Notes under the pieces: generated by a model
Told to the model about the DNA's origin: nothing
Seen by the model: the letters and a program-made list of their open reading frames with translations, nothing else
Database searches by the model: none
NCBI GenBank assembly: GCA_964384675.1
Contig: CAYLNK010000271.1
Span: 1-9,627 of the forward strand
Direction of reading: 5' to 3'
Length of the DNA: 9,627 nucleotides
From: CAYLNK01 sp964384675
Lineage (GTDB): Bacteria; Acidobacteriota; Thermoanaerobaculia; UBA5066
In this document: one piece after another, positions 1-6,716 of the stretch
How the letters are laid out: each line of letters starts with the position of its first letter
How positions within the stretch are numbered: the first letter of the stretch is position 1
Made by a program: the position numbers and the translations under genes

Positions 1-656
1 AGGGCGGGTGTGGCGGCGGGATGGCTCGCGGCCGCCGCCCGGTCCCGTGAATCGGCGCTTCGCGCCCTGGCGGCGACGAGCGCCGCGTCGGCCTCGCGGT
101 CGAGCCGCCACGAGCCGGGCTCTCCCCTCGGTACCGCGGCGGGTGGCCGGAGCAGCCGGTGTCCGGTGCGGTGCTCCGCGAGGAACGAGTCGAGATCAGC
201 GGGGAAGCCCTCCCCGGTGACGAGGCCCGGGATCAGGGTCGCCGCGACGTCACCGGTCGCCTCCTGCATGTCGGCGTCGTACGAAAGCTCGACCGTCCGC
301 GCCGGCGGCAGCAGGACGGAACGGTCGGAGACGACGAGCGCCCGAGCGCGCAGGGACTCGCCCCAGACCTCGAAGCACCAGTCGTTGTCGTCGGCGTAGA
401 CGAGGCCGGTCGCCGAGAGGGAGCCGAGCACCACCAGGAGCTGGCGGCTCAGGACGTTCTCCGCCCGGAGGTCGCCGGTGACCACGAGGAGCGCTTCTCC
501 GGAGTCGTCGGCCAACGTGCCGCGGACCGTCAGGTCCCCGTCCACGACGAGGTTGAAGGTGCTGTCGAGGTCACCGTCGACGGTGAGGTCGCCGCGATGG
601 AGGTACCAGGTACCTCCGAAGCAGTCGTGGAGCTGGGAGACGTGGCCCCGGTCCAC
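1..656 (-). CDS. Partial protein with tandem beta-strand repeats, polymer-forming/bactofilin-like; 3' end outside window
   Basis: The frame is open from a GTG at 656 to base 1, about 218 residues, with G or C at nearly every third position. The N-terminal half holds short repeats built around G-D-L-x-V, such as RGDLTVDGDLD, VDGDLTVRGTL, VTGDLRAENVL and LGSLSATGLVY. This pattern is typical of stacked beta-helix proteins related to polymer-forming cytoskeletal proteins (bactofilin-like). The second half, after roughly residue 110, lacks the repeat and becomes charged and alanine-rich. No signal peptide or membrane segment is visible, so a cytoplasmic protein is likely. The GTG at 656 is only the first start in this frame. 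The reading frame of bases 657-732 suggests the ancestral start lay upstream and that a one-base insertion separates the parts. It directly follows a Ser/Thr kinase gene, so the protein could be a kinase substrate; that is inference. The family call is from repeat pattern only and the function is unknown. Confidence 0.65.
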   Translation of the reverse strand, partial: MDRGHVSQLHDCFGGTWYLHRGDLTVDGDLDSTFNLVVDGDLTVRGTLADDSGEALLVVTGDLRAENVLSRQLLVVLGSLSATGLVYADDNDWCFEVWGESLRARALVVSDRSVLLPPARTVELSYDADMQEATGDVAATLIPGLVTGEGFPADLDSFLAEHRTGHRLLRPPAAVPRGEPGSWRLDREADAALVAARARSADSRDRAAAASHPAATPA

Positions 657-732
657 CGGGAGGCGGGCCAGGATCGCGCCCGGCCCGCGGCAACGGGACG
701 AAGCGGGCGGCGAGGTCGAGCGTCGTGGGCAC
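657..732 (-). other. Displaced N-terminal coding segment of the beta-repeat gene, offset by one base (probable frameshift)
   Basis: From a GTG at 732, sixteen bases after the kinase stop, one frame reads MPTTLDLAARFVPLPRAG with G or C in every third position. This frame then becomes arginine/proline-rich and stops at 571. The coding signal moves to the adjacent frame, continuing AILARLPVDRGHVSQL into the beta-repeat protein. Removing one G from the minus-strand GGG at about 679-681 would join them as ...LPRAGAILARLPVD.... Either the gene is a real frameshift mutant, or the assembly has a homopolymer error, or translation slips there. The upstream Shine-Dalgarno sequence is weak, as expected for a gene close behind another. 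Confidence 0.55.
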
Positions 733-748
733 CCCGGGGATCCGTGGT

Positions 749-1597
749 CTACCGGACCACACCCGGGCGCGAGCGCTCGATCCCCTCCAGGACCTTGGCC
801 AGAGCGGTCACGAAGTGCCCGCAGGTGGCGAACCGGCTGCTCTTGTCCTTCTCCATCGCCTTCAGCAGGATGTAGTCGACGCCTCGGTGCAGCCCCGGCT
901 TCAGGGACGACGGCAGCTCCGGCTCCTCGAACAGGGTCTTGGTGAGAACGACGAACGTGGAGTTCGCCTCGAACGGCGCCTGCCCGGTGAGGAGGTAGTA
1001 CGCGAGCACCCCGAGCGCGTACTGGTCCGAGCGACCGTCGAGCACCTCGTTGCGGAGCTGCTCCGGGGACATGTAGACCGGCGTGCCGACGACGATCCCG
1101 GTCTGGGTGAGGGACTCGGACTTCTCCATCTTGGCGAGCCCGAAGTCGGCGAGGAGCGCGCGGCCCGTGCGGTCGAAGAGGACGTTGGCCGGCTTGACGT
1201 CGCGGTGGATGACGCCCTCGCCGTGCGCGAAGTCGAGGGCCGACGCGAGGGCGCCCAGCCAGGTGAGCCCGGTCGCCAGGTCGACGCCGCCGCGGGCGCG
1301 CTCCCGGAGCGTCCCTCCGCTCAGGAGGGGCATGACGATGTATGCCTGCGGGCCGACGTGGCCGAAGTCGTAGATCGGGAGGATGTGCGGGTGCTCGAGC
1401 CGGGCCGTCACCTTGGCCTCACGGAGGAACCGCTCCACGAAGGTGTCCTCCCGGCCGAGCGTCTCGGACATCACCTTGACCGCCACGGGGCGGTCGAGCG
1501 ACTGGTCGACCGCCTCCCAGACCTCTGCCATCCCGCCGGCCCCGACCCGGCTCACCAGGCGGTACCGCCCCAGCTCCACGCCGCTCTCGAGGATCAA
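749..1597 (-). CDS. Soluble Ser/Thr protein kinase (PknB-like, single kinase domain)
   Basis: A 282-aa bacterial Hanks-type kinase that phosphorylates Ser/Thr residues of unknown target proteins. The domain fills almost the whole chain: glycine loop VGAGGMAEV at residues 18-26, ATP-binding lysine K41 in VAVK, helix-C glutamate E60, catalytic loop HRDVKPAN at 131-138, DFG at 151-153, and SPEQ at 177-180 in place of APE. All catalytic residues are present, so it should be active. There is no membrane segment and only a short tail after residue 270, so it is cytoplasmic with no obvious sensor. The start chosen is TTG at 1597, because it gives the usual short lead (MILESGVELGRYRL) and has GGAGG four bases upstream. 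The frame stays open further upstream, but that stretch is arginine-rich and antisense-like and overlaps the exported-protein gene. The beta-repeat gene begins 16 bases downstream and is probably cotranscribed. Confidence 0.93.
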   Translation of the reverse strand: MILESGVELGRYRLVSRVGAGGMAEVWEAVDQSLDRPVAVKVMSETLGREDTFVERFLREAKVTARLEHPHILPIYDFGHVGPQAYIVMPLLSGGTLRERARGGVDLATGLTWLGALASALDFAHGEGVIHRDVKPANVLFDRTGRALLADFGLAKMEKSESLTQTGIVVGTPVYMSPEQLRNEVLDGRSDQYALGVLAYYLLTGQAPFEANSTFVVLTKTLFEEPELPSSLKPGLHRGVDYILLKAMEKDKSSRFATCGHFVTALAKVLEGIERSRPGVVR

Positions 1598-1615
1598 TCG
1601 ACCTCCATCGCGGCG

Positions 1616-1621
1616 AGTATA
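1616..1621 (-). promoter_or_regulatory. Candidate -10 element TATACT upstream of the small kinase
   Basis: Minus-strand TATACT lies 18 bases before the TTG start in a gap that is otherwise almost pure G+C. It differs from the TATAAT consensus at one position. A 17-base spacer leads to CCGCGG, which is not a recognisable -35, so any promoter would be weak or dependent on an activator or another sigma factor. The leader would be very short. Confidence 0.35.
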
Positions 1622-1646
1622 AGAGCCGGGACGCCGGCCCGCGGGC

Positions 1647-1675
1647 CCGGGGGAGCCCGGCTCGGGCTCCCCCGG
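1647..1675 (-). terminator. Strong 12-bp GC hairpin between exported-protein gene and small kinase gene
   Basis: CCGGGGGAGCCC at 1647-1658 is exactly complementary to GGGCTCCCCCGG at 1664-1675, with a five-base loop. It begins 15 bases past the stop codon of the exported-protein gene. No T tract follows on the minus strand, so it is not a textbook intrinsic terminator. It could still terminate or pause transcription, or protect an mRNA 3' end. The sequence is symmetric and would also fold in plus-strand RNA. Confidence 0.5.
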
Positions 1676-1689
1676 TGGCCCGCCTCTCG

Positions 1690-2187
1690 CTAGAAAGAGT
1701 CGTTCTTGATGCGTCTCCCGCTGAGCGTCCCGCTGGACGTGAAGAGGACCTGCCCGTCCGCGTCCTCGACGGTGATCTGGTCGCCGCCGGTCAGGTCGTC
1801 GGGCCCGTCGTCGAGGTTCAGGGTCCGGTGCACCGTCGCCTTGCCGGCGGACGCGAACGTCGCCGGATCGTAGAGGAGGTAGTGGAAGGTCGCGTGCCAG
1901 ACACGCGCGTTGCCGTCGTACACGCGCTCCCACACGCCGACGCCGTAGGTGAACGGGAACGGGGGCGCCGGCGCGTTGTCGTCCACGACGAGGATGTTCC
2001 CGTCGCTCGAGAACGTGACGAGCTCCCGGAAGGCGGGGATCCCGGCGGACGGGTCGGGCTCGACCCGAACGAGCCAGCTCCCGGTGAGCGCCGTCGGCTG
2101 GACGGCCCGCTCCAGGCCCTCGGCGTGGCCGAAGCTCGGGATGGCGAGGAGGGCGGCGAAGGTCATGGTGGTCAGGGTGCGTTTCAT
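1690..2187 (-). CDS. Exported beta-rich hypothetical protein, 165 aa
   Basis: Residues 1-22 form a signal peptide: MKRT, a hydrophobic core TMTFAALLAIPSFG, then HA as the likely cleavage site. The mature protein starts near EGLERAVQ. The rest is about 140 residues of alternating beta-strand pattern, with GSWLVRV at 36-42, a strand pair around FRELVTFSSDGNILVV at 53-68, a GVGVWERV turn at 82-89, and RTLNL and DQITVEDADG later. It resembles the small secreted lipocalin-like or beta-barrel hypothetical proteins common in actinobacteria and acidobacteria, which often show G-x-W near the start and G-x-G-x-W in the middle. No catalytic residues are recognisable. The ATG at 2187 has a good AGGAG seven bases upstream and gives the signal peptide, so the start is well supported. 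It sits between two kinase genes, 97 bases after the larger one. Function unknown; no cysteines are present. Confidence 0.85.
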   Translation of the reverse strand: MKRTLTTMTFAALLAIPSFGHAEGLERAVQPTALTGSWLVRVEPDPSAGIPAFRELVTFSSDGNILVVDDNAPAPPFPFTYGVGVWERVYDGNARVWHATFHYLLYDPATFASAGKATVHRTLNLDDGPDDLTGGDQITVEDADGQVLFTSSGTLSGRRIKNDSF

Positions 2188-2284
2188 TTCGTCTCTCCTA
2201 TTCCTTTTCGATCGGCTTTCTTGCCGTTCTGATGGAGAGCACGGAAACCGCGTCGCGCAGGGGACATGTCGTCCGAGGAAGCCG

Positions 2285-5110
2285 TCAGGGGCGGTGCGGA
2301 AGCACCGCCGTCCAGAGCTCGGAGGGGCTGGGGTGGTACTCCGACCAGACCACCTCCCCGCTCGACGGGGAGACCGTGTAGAAGAAGTTGATCGGGTGGG
2401 CGCCCGGCAGGTCCGCGACGTGCTCCTCGCCGGTGCCGTCGGGCCTGACCCGCCGGACCTCGACGACCTGCACGTCCGCGTCTCCGTAGACGTCACCGTG
2501 GCGTACGAAGTAGACCCATCCCCGGGACCAGGCCGGATCCTGCCCGACCCGGGAGAGCGTGCCGCACGGCTCCCCCGTCGGCGGGCAGCGCTTCAGACTG
2601 CCGTCCAGGGCGCCTCCCGCGATCGACGCCCCGTCTGGCGCGAACCGGGGCCAGAGGATCGGCTCGGCGAGGTCGTGCTCTGTGCCGGTCGCGATCTCTC
2701 GGACCACCGTCCGACGGGAGTCGTCCGCGATCGCCGGGTAGACCAGGAACCGGTTGGTGACGTCCACGTCCGCGCCGAGATGCCGGTCGTTCGGGAAGTC
2801 CGTCGCCACCGTCTCGACTCGAGAGCTCGACAGGTCGAGCCTCACGAAGAGCGGCTTCGGCCACATCCGGTAGAGCGCGATCGAGCGGCCGTCCCGGGAC
2901 CAGGCGGGCAGGACGTAGCCCTCGCGAGGGTCGACCTCGAGCTGCCGCTCGCCCGAGCCGTCCGCCCGGGAGGCGAAGACCCGGAACGTGCGTCCCTCCT
3001 GGGTGAAGTAGGTGAGCTGGGCGCCGTCGGGAGAGAAGCTCGGATGCGTCACCATGTGGCGCCGCTCCAGGACGATCCGCCGGGCGCCGGTCGCGGGTTC
3101 GAGCGCGCGGAGGAGGTAGGTCGTCTTCCGGTTGGCGTAGACCAGGCGCAGGCCGTCCGCGGAGACGTCGGCCTCGGAGTCTTCCCCCGAGCCGCTCGTC
3201 AAGGCACGCGGCTCCCCTCCGGCGGCGTCCATCTCCCAGAGCGTCAGGGGTCCGGCACGTTCGGACGAGAAGAGGATCCTCTTCCCGTCCGGCGTGAAGA
3301 CGGGATCTGCCACGTAGACCCCGTCCTTCGTCAGCGGACGCGGCGCGCCGCCCTCCACGCGGACGATCGAGAGGTCGCCGATCATCGGGGCGTCGGAGTC
3401 CTGGAAGTAGACGACCTCCCGGCCGTCCGGCGAGAACGCCGGCGCCGCCGCGCCGAAGCGAAAACGCAGGCGCACGCCCGGGATCTCGATCTCGCCGCTG
3501 CCGTCCGACCGCGCCACCAGGAGCCGCGTTCGGCGCTGGTACACGAGCCGTTCGCCATCCCGGGACAGGTTCGGGCTGACCCCCGAGGAGACGAGCCGCC
3601 GCGGGGCGCCTCCGGCCTCGGGAACGGCCCAGATCCCTTGCCGCCTCACGGCGTAGACGATCACGCCGCGGGGCGACCAGCGGGGGTGGCTCACCCCATG
3701 GGGATCGTCCGTCAGCTTGCGGGGAATGCCGTCCCCGAGCGGCCGGGTCCAGAGCTGGGGCACCCCCTGGCCGTCCGCCTGCACGAACGCGATCGAGCGC
3801 CCGTCCGGGGAGAGGCTCGGCTGGCGATGCGATCCCGGGAACGTGGAGAGGAGCTCGAACGGGAGCGGAGCCTCGGGCCGCCGCGTCTCCCGCGCCAGAT
3901 GGAAGATGCCCGCCGCGGCGATCGACGCCACCACGGTCGCGGCGATCCTCGTCCTCACCCGGCGCGGGCGGGACAGACCGCGCTCCACCCGGGAGAGCTC
4001 GTCGAGGAGCGCGCGCATCGTCGGCGGGCGTCCCGCGGGGTCCTTCGAGAGAGAACGTCTGACGAGGGCCGCCAGCGCGGGCGGGACGTCGGGGCGCACG
4101 CGCTCGACCGGCGGCGCCTCGTCCTGCCGGATCGCCGCCATCGCCTCGGTCGCGTTGCGGCGGCGGAACGGCGCCTCGCCCGTGAGCATCTCGTGGAGCA
4201 CGACTCCCAGCGAGAAGACGTCGCTTCGCGCGTCGAGCGGAAGGCCCCACGCCTGCTCCGGAGACATGTACTGCGGCGTCCCCACTCGCGCGCCCGCCTC
4301 GGTGAGCGCGGCATCCGGATCGCTCCGGCCGGAAGGCGGGCCCGGCTCCGTCGCTCCGGGGGCGGAGGTCTCCTGTCCCAGCGGCTTGGCCAGACCGAAG
4401 TCGAGCACCTTGACCCGCTCGTCGCGGGTCACCAGCAGGTTCGCTGGCTTGAGGTCCCGGTGGAGGATCCCCTTCTCGTGGGCGACCGCGAGCGCGCTCG
4501 CGATCTGACCGCCGAAGGACAGCACCGTCGCGATGGGGAGCCCCTTCTTCGGGATCCGCCGGGAGAGGGGCTCGCCGTCGACGAGCTCCATGGCGATGAA
4601 GTCGATCCCCTCGGCCGAGCCGACCTCGTGAATGGTCACGATCCCGACGTGGTTGAGGGCCGATGCGGCGCGCGCCTCGCGCAGCAGGCGCTCTCGCGAC
4701 ACCGGGTCCTGGAGCGCGCTCTCGGGCAGGAACTTCAGCGCCACCTCCCGCCGGAGCGGCTCGTCGATCGCGCGGTGGACGACTCCCATCCCGCCCGCGC
4801 CGATCCGCTCACCCACCAGGAAATGGGAGAGGCGGCGCCCGGCGAGCGACGTGGACGGGCTGGACAGGAGCCGGGCCGCGTACTCGGCGACGGGCCGATC
4901 CAGCACGCCCGTCCTCGTCTCGGCGGCGAGGAGGGCCTCGACGTCGCGCCGCAGGTCGTCCCGGCCCGCACAGGCGCGGTCCAGGAGCTCCTTCCGTGCC
5001 GGGTCGGACAGCTCCAGCGTCTCGCCCAGGAGCTCGCTCGCCGCCCTCCAGCGCTCGGCGTCGGGCCCCGTCACGGGCGCGCGAGCCCGTGGGTCAGGCG
5101 GGACCGTCAC
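2285..5110 (-). CDS. Membrane Ser/Thr protein kinase with C-terminal PD40/TolB-like beta-propeller, 941 aa
   Basis: This is a transmembrane Hanks-type kinase, probably a sensor that phosphorylates cytoplasmic partners. Residues 17-65 form the helical lead seen in acidobacterial kinases (ERWRAASELLGETLEL). The kinase domain runs about 96-375: glycine loop IGAGGMGVV at 103-111, lysine K126 in VALK, glutamate E145, HRDLKPAN at 217-224, DFG at 237-239, and SPEQ at 283-286. The activation loop carries a 25-residue Gly/Pro/Ser/Thr-rich insertion. One membrane helix lies at about 388-406. The remaining 530 residues contain about nine PD40-type repeats, for example PSLSPDGRSIAF at 431, PAFSPDGREVVYF at 558, PVFTPDGKRILF at 603 and PSFSPDGAQLTYF at 690, and should form a periplasmic propeller. 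The GTG at 5110 overlaps the sigma-factor gene by 17 bases, indicating cotranscription and coupling. A GTG at 5074 is an alternative start. Catalytic residues are complete. The ligand of the propeller is unknown. Confidence 0.95.
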   Translation of the reverse strand: MTVPPDPRARAPVTGPDAERWRAASELLGETLELSDPARKELLDRACAGRDDLRRDVEALLAAETRTGVLDRPVAEYAARLLSSPSTSLAGRRLSHFLVGERIGAGGMGVVHRAIDEPLRREVALKFLPESALQDPVSRERLLREARAASALNHVGIVTIHEVGSAEGIDFIAMELVDGEPLSRRIPKKGLPIATVLSFGGQIASALAVAHEKGILHRDLKPANLLVTRDERVKVLDFGLAKPLGQETSAPGATEPGPPSGRSDPDAALTEAGARVGTPQYMSPEQAWGLPLDARSDVFSLGVVLHEMLTGEAPFRRRNATEAMAAIRQDEAPPVERVRPDVPPALAALVRRSLSKDPAGRPPTMRALLDELSRVERGLSRPRRVRTRIAATVVASIAAAGIFHLARETRRPEAPLPFELLSTFPGSHRQPSLSPDGRSIAFVQADGQGVPQLWTRPLGDGIPRKLTDDPHGVSHPRWSPRGVIVYAVRRQGIWAVPEAGGAPRRLVSSGVSPNLSRDGERLVYQRRTRLLVARSDGSGEIEIPGVRLRFRFGAAAPAFSPDGREVVYFQDSDAPMIGDLSIVRVEGGAPRPLTKDGVYVADPVFTPDGKRILFSSERAGPLTLWEMDAAGGEPRALTSGSGEDSEADVSADGLRLVYANRKTTYLLRALEPATGARRIVLERRHMVTHPSFSPDGAQLTYFTQEGRTFRVFASRADGSGERQLEVDPREGYVLPAWSRDGRSIALYRMWPKPLFVRLDLSSSRVETVATDFPNDRHLGADVDVTNRFLVYPAIADDSRRTVVREIATGTEHDLAEPILWPRFAPDGASIAGGALDGSLKRCPPTGEPCGTLSRVGQDPAWSRGWVYFVRHGDVYGDADVQVVEVRRVRPDGTGEEHVADLPGAHPINFFYTVSPSSGEVVWSEYHPSPSELWTAVLPHRP
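2290..2309 (-). terminator. 8-bp hairpin next to the stop codon of the large kinase
   Basis: GGCGGTGC and GCACCGCC form a perfect stem around a four-base loop (TTCC on the minus strand), covering the last codons of the kinase and ending two bases before its TGA. No T tract follows. It could act as a weak terminator, a 3' mRNA stabiliser, or a pause site at the end of translation. It may also arise by chance in GC-rich codons. Confidence 0.3.
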
Positions 5111-5669
5111 GGCCCGTCAGCTCGAGGTGAAGGAACGCCCGGGCCTTTCGCCAGTCCCGCTTCACGGTCCGGTCGGACATGCCGAGGAGCTCCGCGACCT
5201 CCTCCACCGAGAGGCCGGCGAAGAAGCGGAGCTCGACGAGCCGCGCCAGCCGATCGTCGACGGCGGCGAGCCGCTCGAGGGCCTGGTCCAGCCCGAGGAT
5301 CTCGGCGGCCCGCTCCTCCACCGCGATCCTCTCCTCGTCGAGCGGCTCGAGCGGGCGCCCGCCGCCTCGCTTGAGCGCGGTCCGCTCGCGGGCGAGGTCG
5401 ACGAGGATCTGCCGCATCGAACGGGCGGCCAGGGCGAAGAAGTGGGAGCGGTCACGCAGGGCGAGGCCCTGGTTGCGGGAGAGGCGCAGGTACGCCTCGT
5501 GGACCAGCGCCGTGGTGTCGATGGTCTCGCCCGGCACGCCGTGCCGGATCTGGCGGTGGGCGAGGCGCCTGAGCTCGCCGTAGACCAGCGCGAAGACCTG
5601 GTCCAGCGCATCGGGCTCACCGCGGCCGGCAGCCGCCAGGAGCTCGGTGATTCCGGCTGGAGCTTCCAT
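5094..5669 (-). CDS. ECF-type RNA polymerase sigma factor (PF07638/TIGR02999-like), kinase-linked
   Basis: A 191-aa sigma factor that would direct RNA polymerase to a dedicated promoter set. Region 2 spans about residues 8-95, with ALDQVFALVYGELRRLAHRQI at 21-41, the conserved TTALVHEAYLRL at 52-63, and SHFFALAARSMRQILVDLAR at 75-94. A basic linker KRGGGRP follows. Region 4 runs from about 122, with a helix-turn-helix at 152-178 (GLSVEEVAELLGMSDRTVKRDW). The TTAL-HEAYLRL signature and the FFALAA-MRQILVD block are diagnostic of PF07638. The acidic DAED-like motif of ordinary ECF region 2.2 is replaced by ETIDTT. No anti-sigma gene is adjacent; the downstream overlapping gene encodes a transmembrane kinase, the hallmark of ECF groups controlled by Ser/Thr kinases. 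The ATG at 5669 has a modest GAGG four bases upstream and gives the family's usual length. A divergent gene cluster starts 136 bases away and could be a target. Confidence 0.94.
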   Translation of the reverse strand: MEAPAGITELLAAAGRGEPDALDQVFALVYGELRRLAHRQIRHGVPGETIDTTALVHEAYLRLSRNQGLALRDRSHFFALAARSMRQILVDLARERTALKRGGGRPLEPLDEERIAVEERAAEILGLDQALERLAAVDDRLARLVELRFFAGLSVEEVAELLGMSDRTVKRDWRKARAFLHLELTGRDGPA

Positions 5670-5804
5670 GGTGCCTCGGGGCCCGATCGGGATGAGGCCG
5701 ATTCTAGTTCAGCGCTCGTGGCCGTTACCCGGCCATTCCGCCCGTGATGGACTCCCTCGCCTCGCGCCGGGTATCGTCCCCGGCCATCGCCCCCCAGGAG
5801 AGGA
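5670..5804. promoter_or_regulatory. Divergent intergenic region between the sigma factor and the plus-strand membrane-protein operon
   Basis: This 135-base gap must hold the promoters for both directions. A plus-strand pair TGGACT (5748-5753) and TATCGT (5772-5777), 18 bases apart, is a weak promoter candidate for the membrane-protein gene. A small inverted repeat GGCCG...CGGCC at 5720-5734 could be an operator. A Shine-Dalgarno AGGAG sits at 5796-5800, before the ATG at 5805. No ECF-type -35 (GGAAC) is evident in either direction. Confidence 0.45.
5701..5706 (-). promoter_or_regulatory. Candidate -10 element TAGAAT for the sigma-kinase transcript
   Basis: Minus-strand TAGAAT lies 31 bases before the sigma-factor ATG in the divergent intergenic region and differs from TATAAT at one position. 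The hexamer 17 bases upstream is GGTAAC, a poor match to TTGACA. An alternative sigma factor or autoregulation is possible. The call rests only on position and on the -10 match. Confidence 0.25.
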
Positions 5805-6716
5805 ATGGAAATCAGCCCCGAGGCCCTCTACGTGTCGTCCGCGGTTCTCGGGACGGTGACCGTCTCCGGGCTCTTCGCCTGCTCGGAGGTGATCCCGGAG
5901 CTGCCGGCGCGGGCGCGTAGCCTGTTCGGCGCGATACGGGCGACCCGCGGCCGGACGGGGCTGCCACCGCGAACGGAGACGGCCGTGACCATGGTCCTGC
6001 CGCCGCCCGAGCGCGCACCCGCGACCGCCGCGCTCACCGGCCTCCTCCTCTCCGCCGCGTTGCACGCGAACACGAACCTCACGCTGGGCCCTCTGCGCGA
6101 CGCGTGGCTGCCGCTCGAGATCGGCTGGGTCGCCGGCGGCTCGCTCTTCCTGGTGGCGGTGGCGCTGCTCCCGCTCTCCGAGTGGCTGGGTGAGCTGGGG
6201 CCGCCGGTGGCGCCCGGGCTCGTCCGGATCGTCTGGCGGCGCGGCGGCCCACCGGGTGCGGTCGGGGGTCTCGCGCTCCTCCTCGCCCTCCTCGTGAGCA
6301 CGGCGGCCCACGCCGCGTTCGACCTGCGGGCGCTCTCGCGGCGCGGCTCGTCCTCGCTCTTCATGGAGCCGCCGCCTCCCGCCCTGCCGCGCCCCCGGTT
6401 CAGCGTCGAGCGGCTCCACGGGAGCTACGTCGGCACGCTCGGCACGGACACGCTGGTCTTGAACGTGGCGGCGAAGCGAGGGACGATCACGCGAGTCGAC
6501 TGCGCGTTGAACGTCATGACACGCGAAGAGGTCGTGTTCGAGGCGGCGGTGACGCCGCGCCGGGGGCTCGTCGGCCGCCTCCCGGGCCTCGACGTGCGCT
6601 TCGGACCGGGCCGGGAGGGCCGCGACGGGCGGCTGCGGATTCCCCTCCTCGACGACGAAGACACCGTGCGGGGCGAGCTGAGCGAGACGGACATCAGGGA
6701 TCGGAGGATGAGATGA
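5805..6716 (+). CDS. Four-helix integral membrane protein with C-terminal soluble domain, unknown function
   Basis: I do not recognise a family. The 303-aa product has four hydrophobic stretches likely to cross the membrane: about residues 9-28 (ALYVSSAVLGTVTVSGLF), 73-92 (ATAALTGLLLSAALHANTNL), 106-125 (IGWVAGGSLFLVAVALLPLS) and 152-173 (AVGGLALLLALLVSTAAHAAF). A proline-rich hinge at 188-198 (MEPPPPALPRP) leads to a beta-rich soluble domain at about 199-295, which opens with LHGSYVGTLGTDTLVLNV. No catalytic motif is obvious. Cys27 and Cys233 are the only cysteines. AGGAG at 5796-5800 supports the ATG at 5805. The gene overlaps the following lipoprotein gene by ATGA, so the two are translationally coupled and probably act together at the cell envelope. 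A subunit of an envelope complex is an inference; the sequence alone does not show a role. Confidence 0.85.
   Translation: MEISPEALYVSSAVLGTVTVSGLFACSEVIPELPARARSLFGAIRATRGRTGLPPRTETAVTMVLPPPERAPATAALTGLLLSAALHANTNLTLGPLRDAWLPLEIGWVAGGSLFLVAVALLPLSEWLGELGPPVAPGLVRIVWRRGGPPGAVGGLALLLALLVSTAAHAAFDLRALSRRGSSSLFMEPPPPALPRPRFSVERLHGSYVGTLGTDTLVLNVAAKRGTITRVDCALNVMTREEVVFEAAVTPRRGLVGRLPGLDVRFGPGREGRDGRLRIPLLDDEDTVRGELSETDIRDRRMR

Noticed and set aside
159..1693. Plus-strand open frames at the left end
   Set aside because: They are antisense to the beta-repeat gene and the small kinase, whose minus-strand frames carry the family motifs and the GC third-position signal.
1598..1933. N-terminal extension of the small kinase up to an ATG-like start at 1933
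   Set aside because: The extension is arginine/proline-rich, overlaps the exported-protein gene, and lies upstream of a good GGAGG and TTG start at the usual kinase N-terminus.
2188..2496. N-terminal extension of the exported protein
   Set aside because: It would run into the kinase gene and bury the signal peptide; the ATG at 2187 has AGGAG upstream.
1949..5374. Very long plus-strand open frame (1141 codons) opposite the large kinase and sigma factor
   Set aside because: Its translation is Arg/Pro/Gly/Glu-rich with no recognisable domain, and it lies antisense to two clear protein families. Long antisense frames are expected in very GC-rich DNA.
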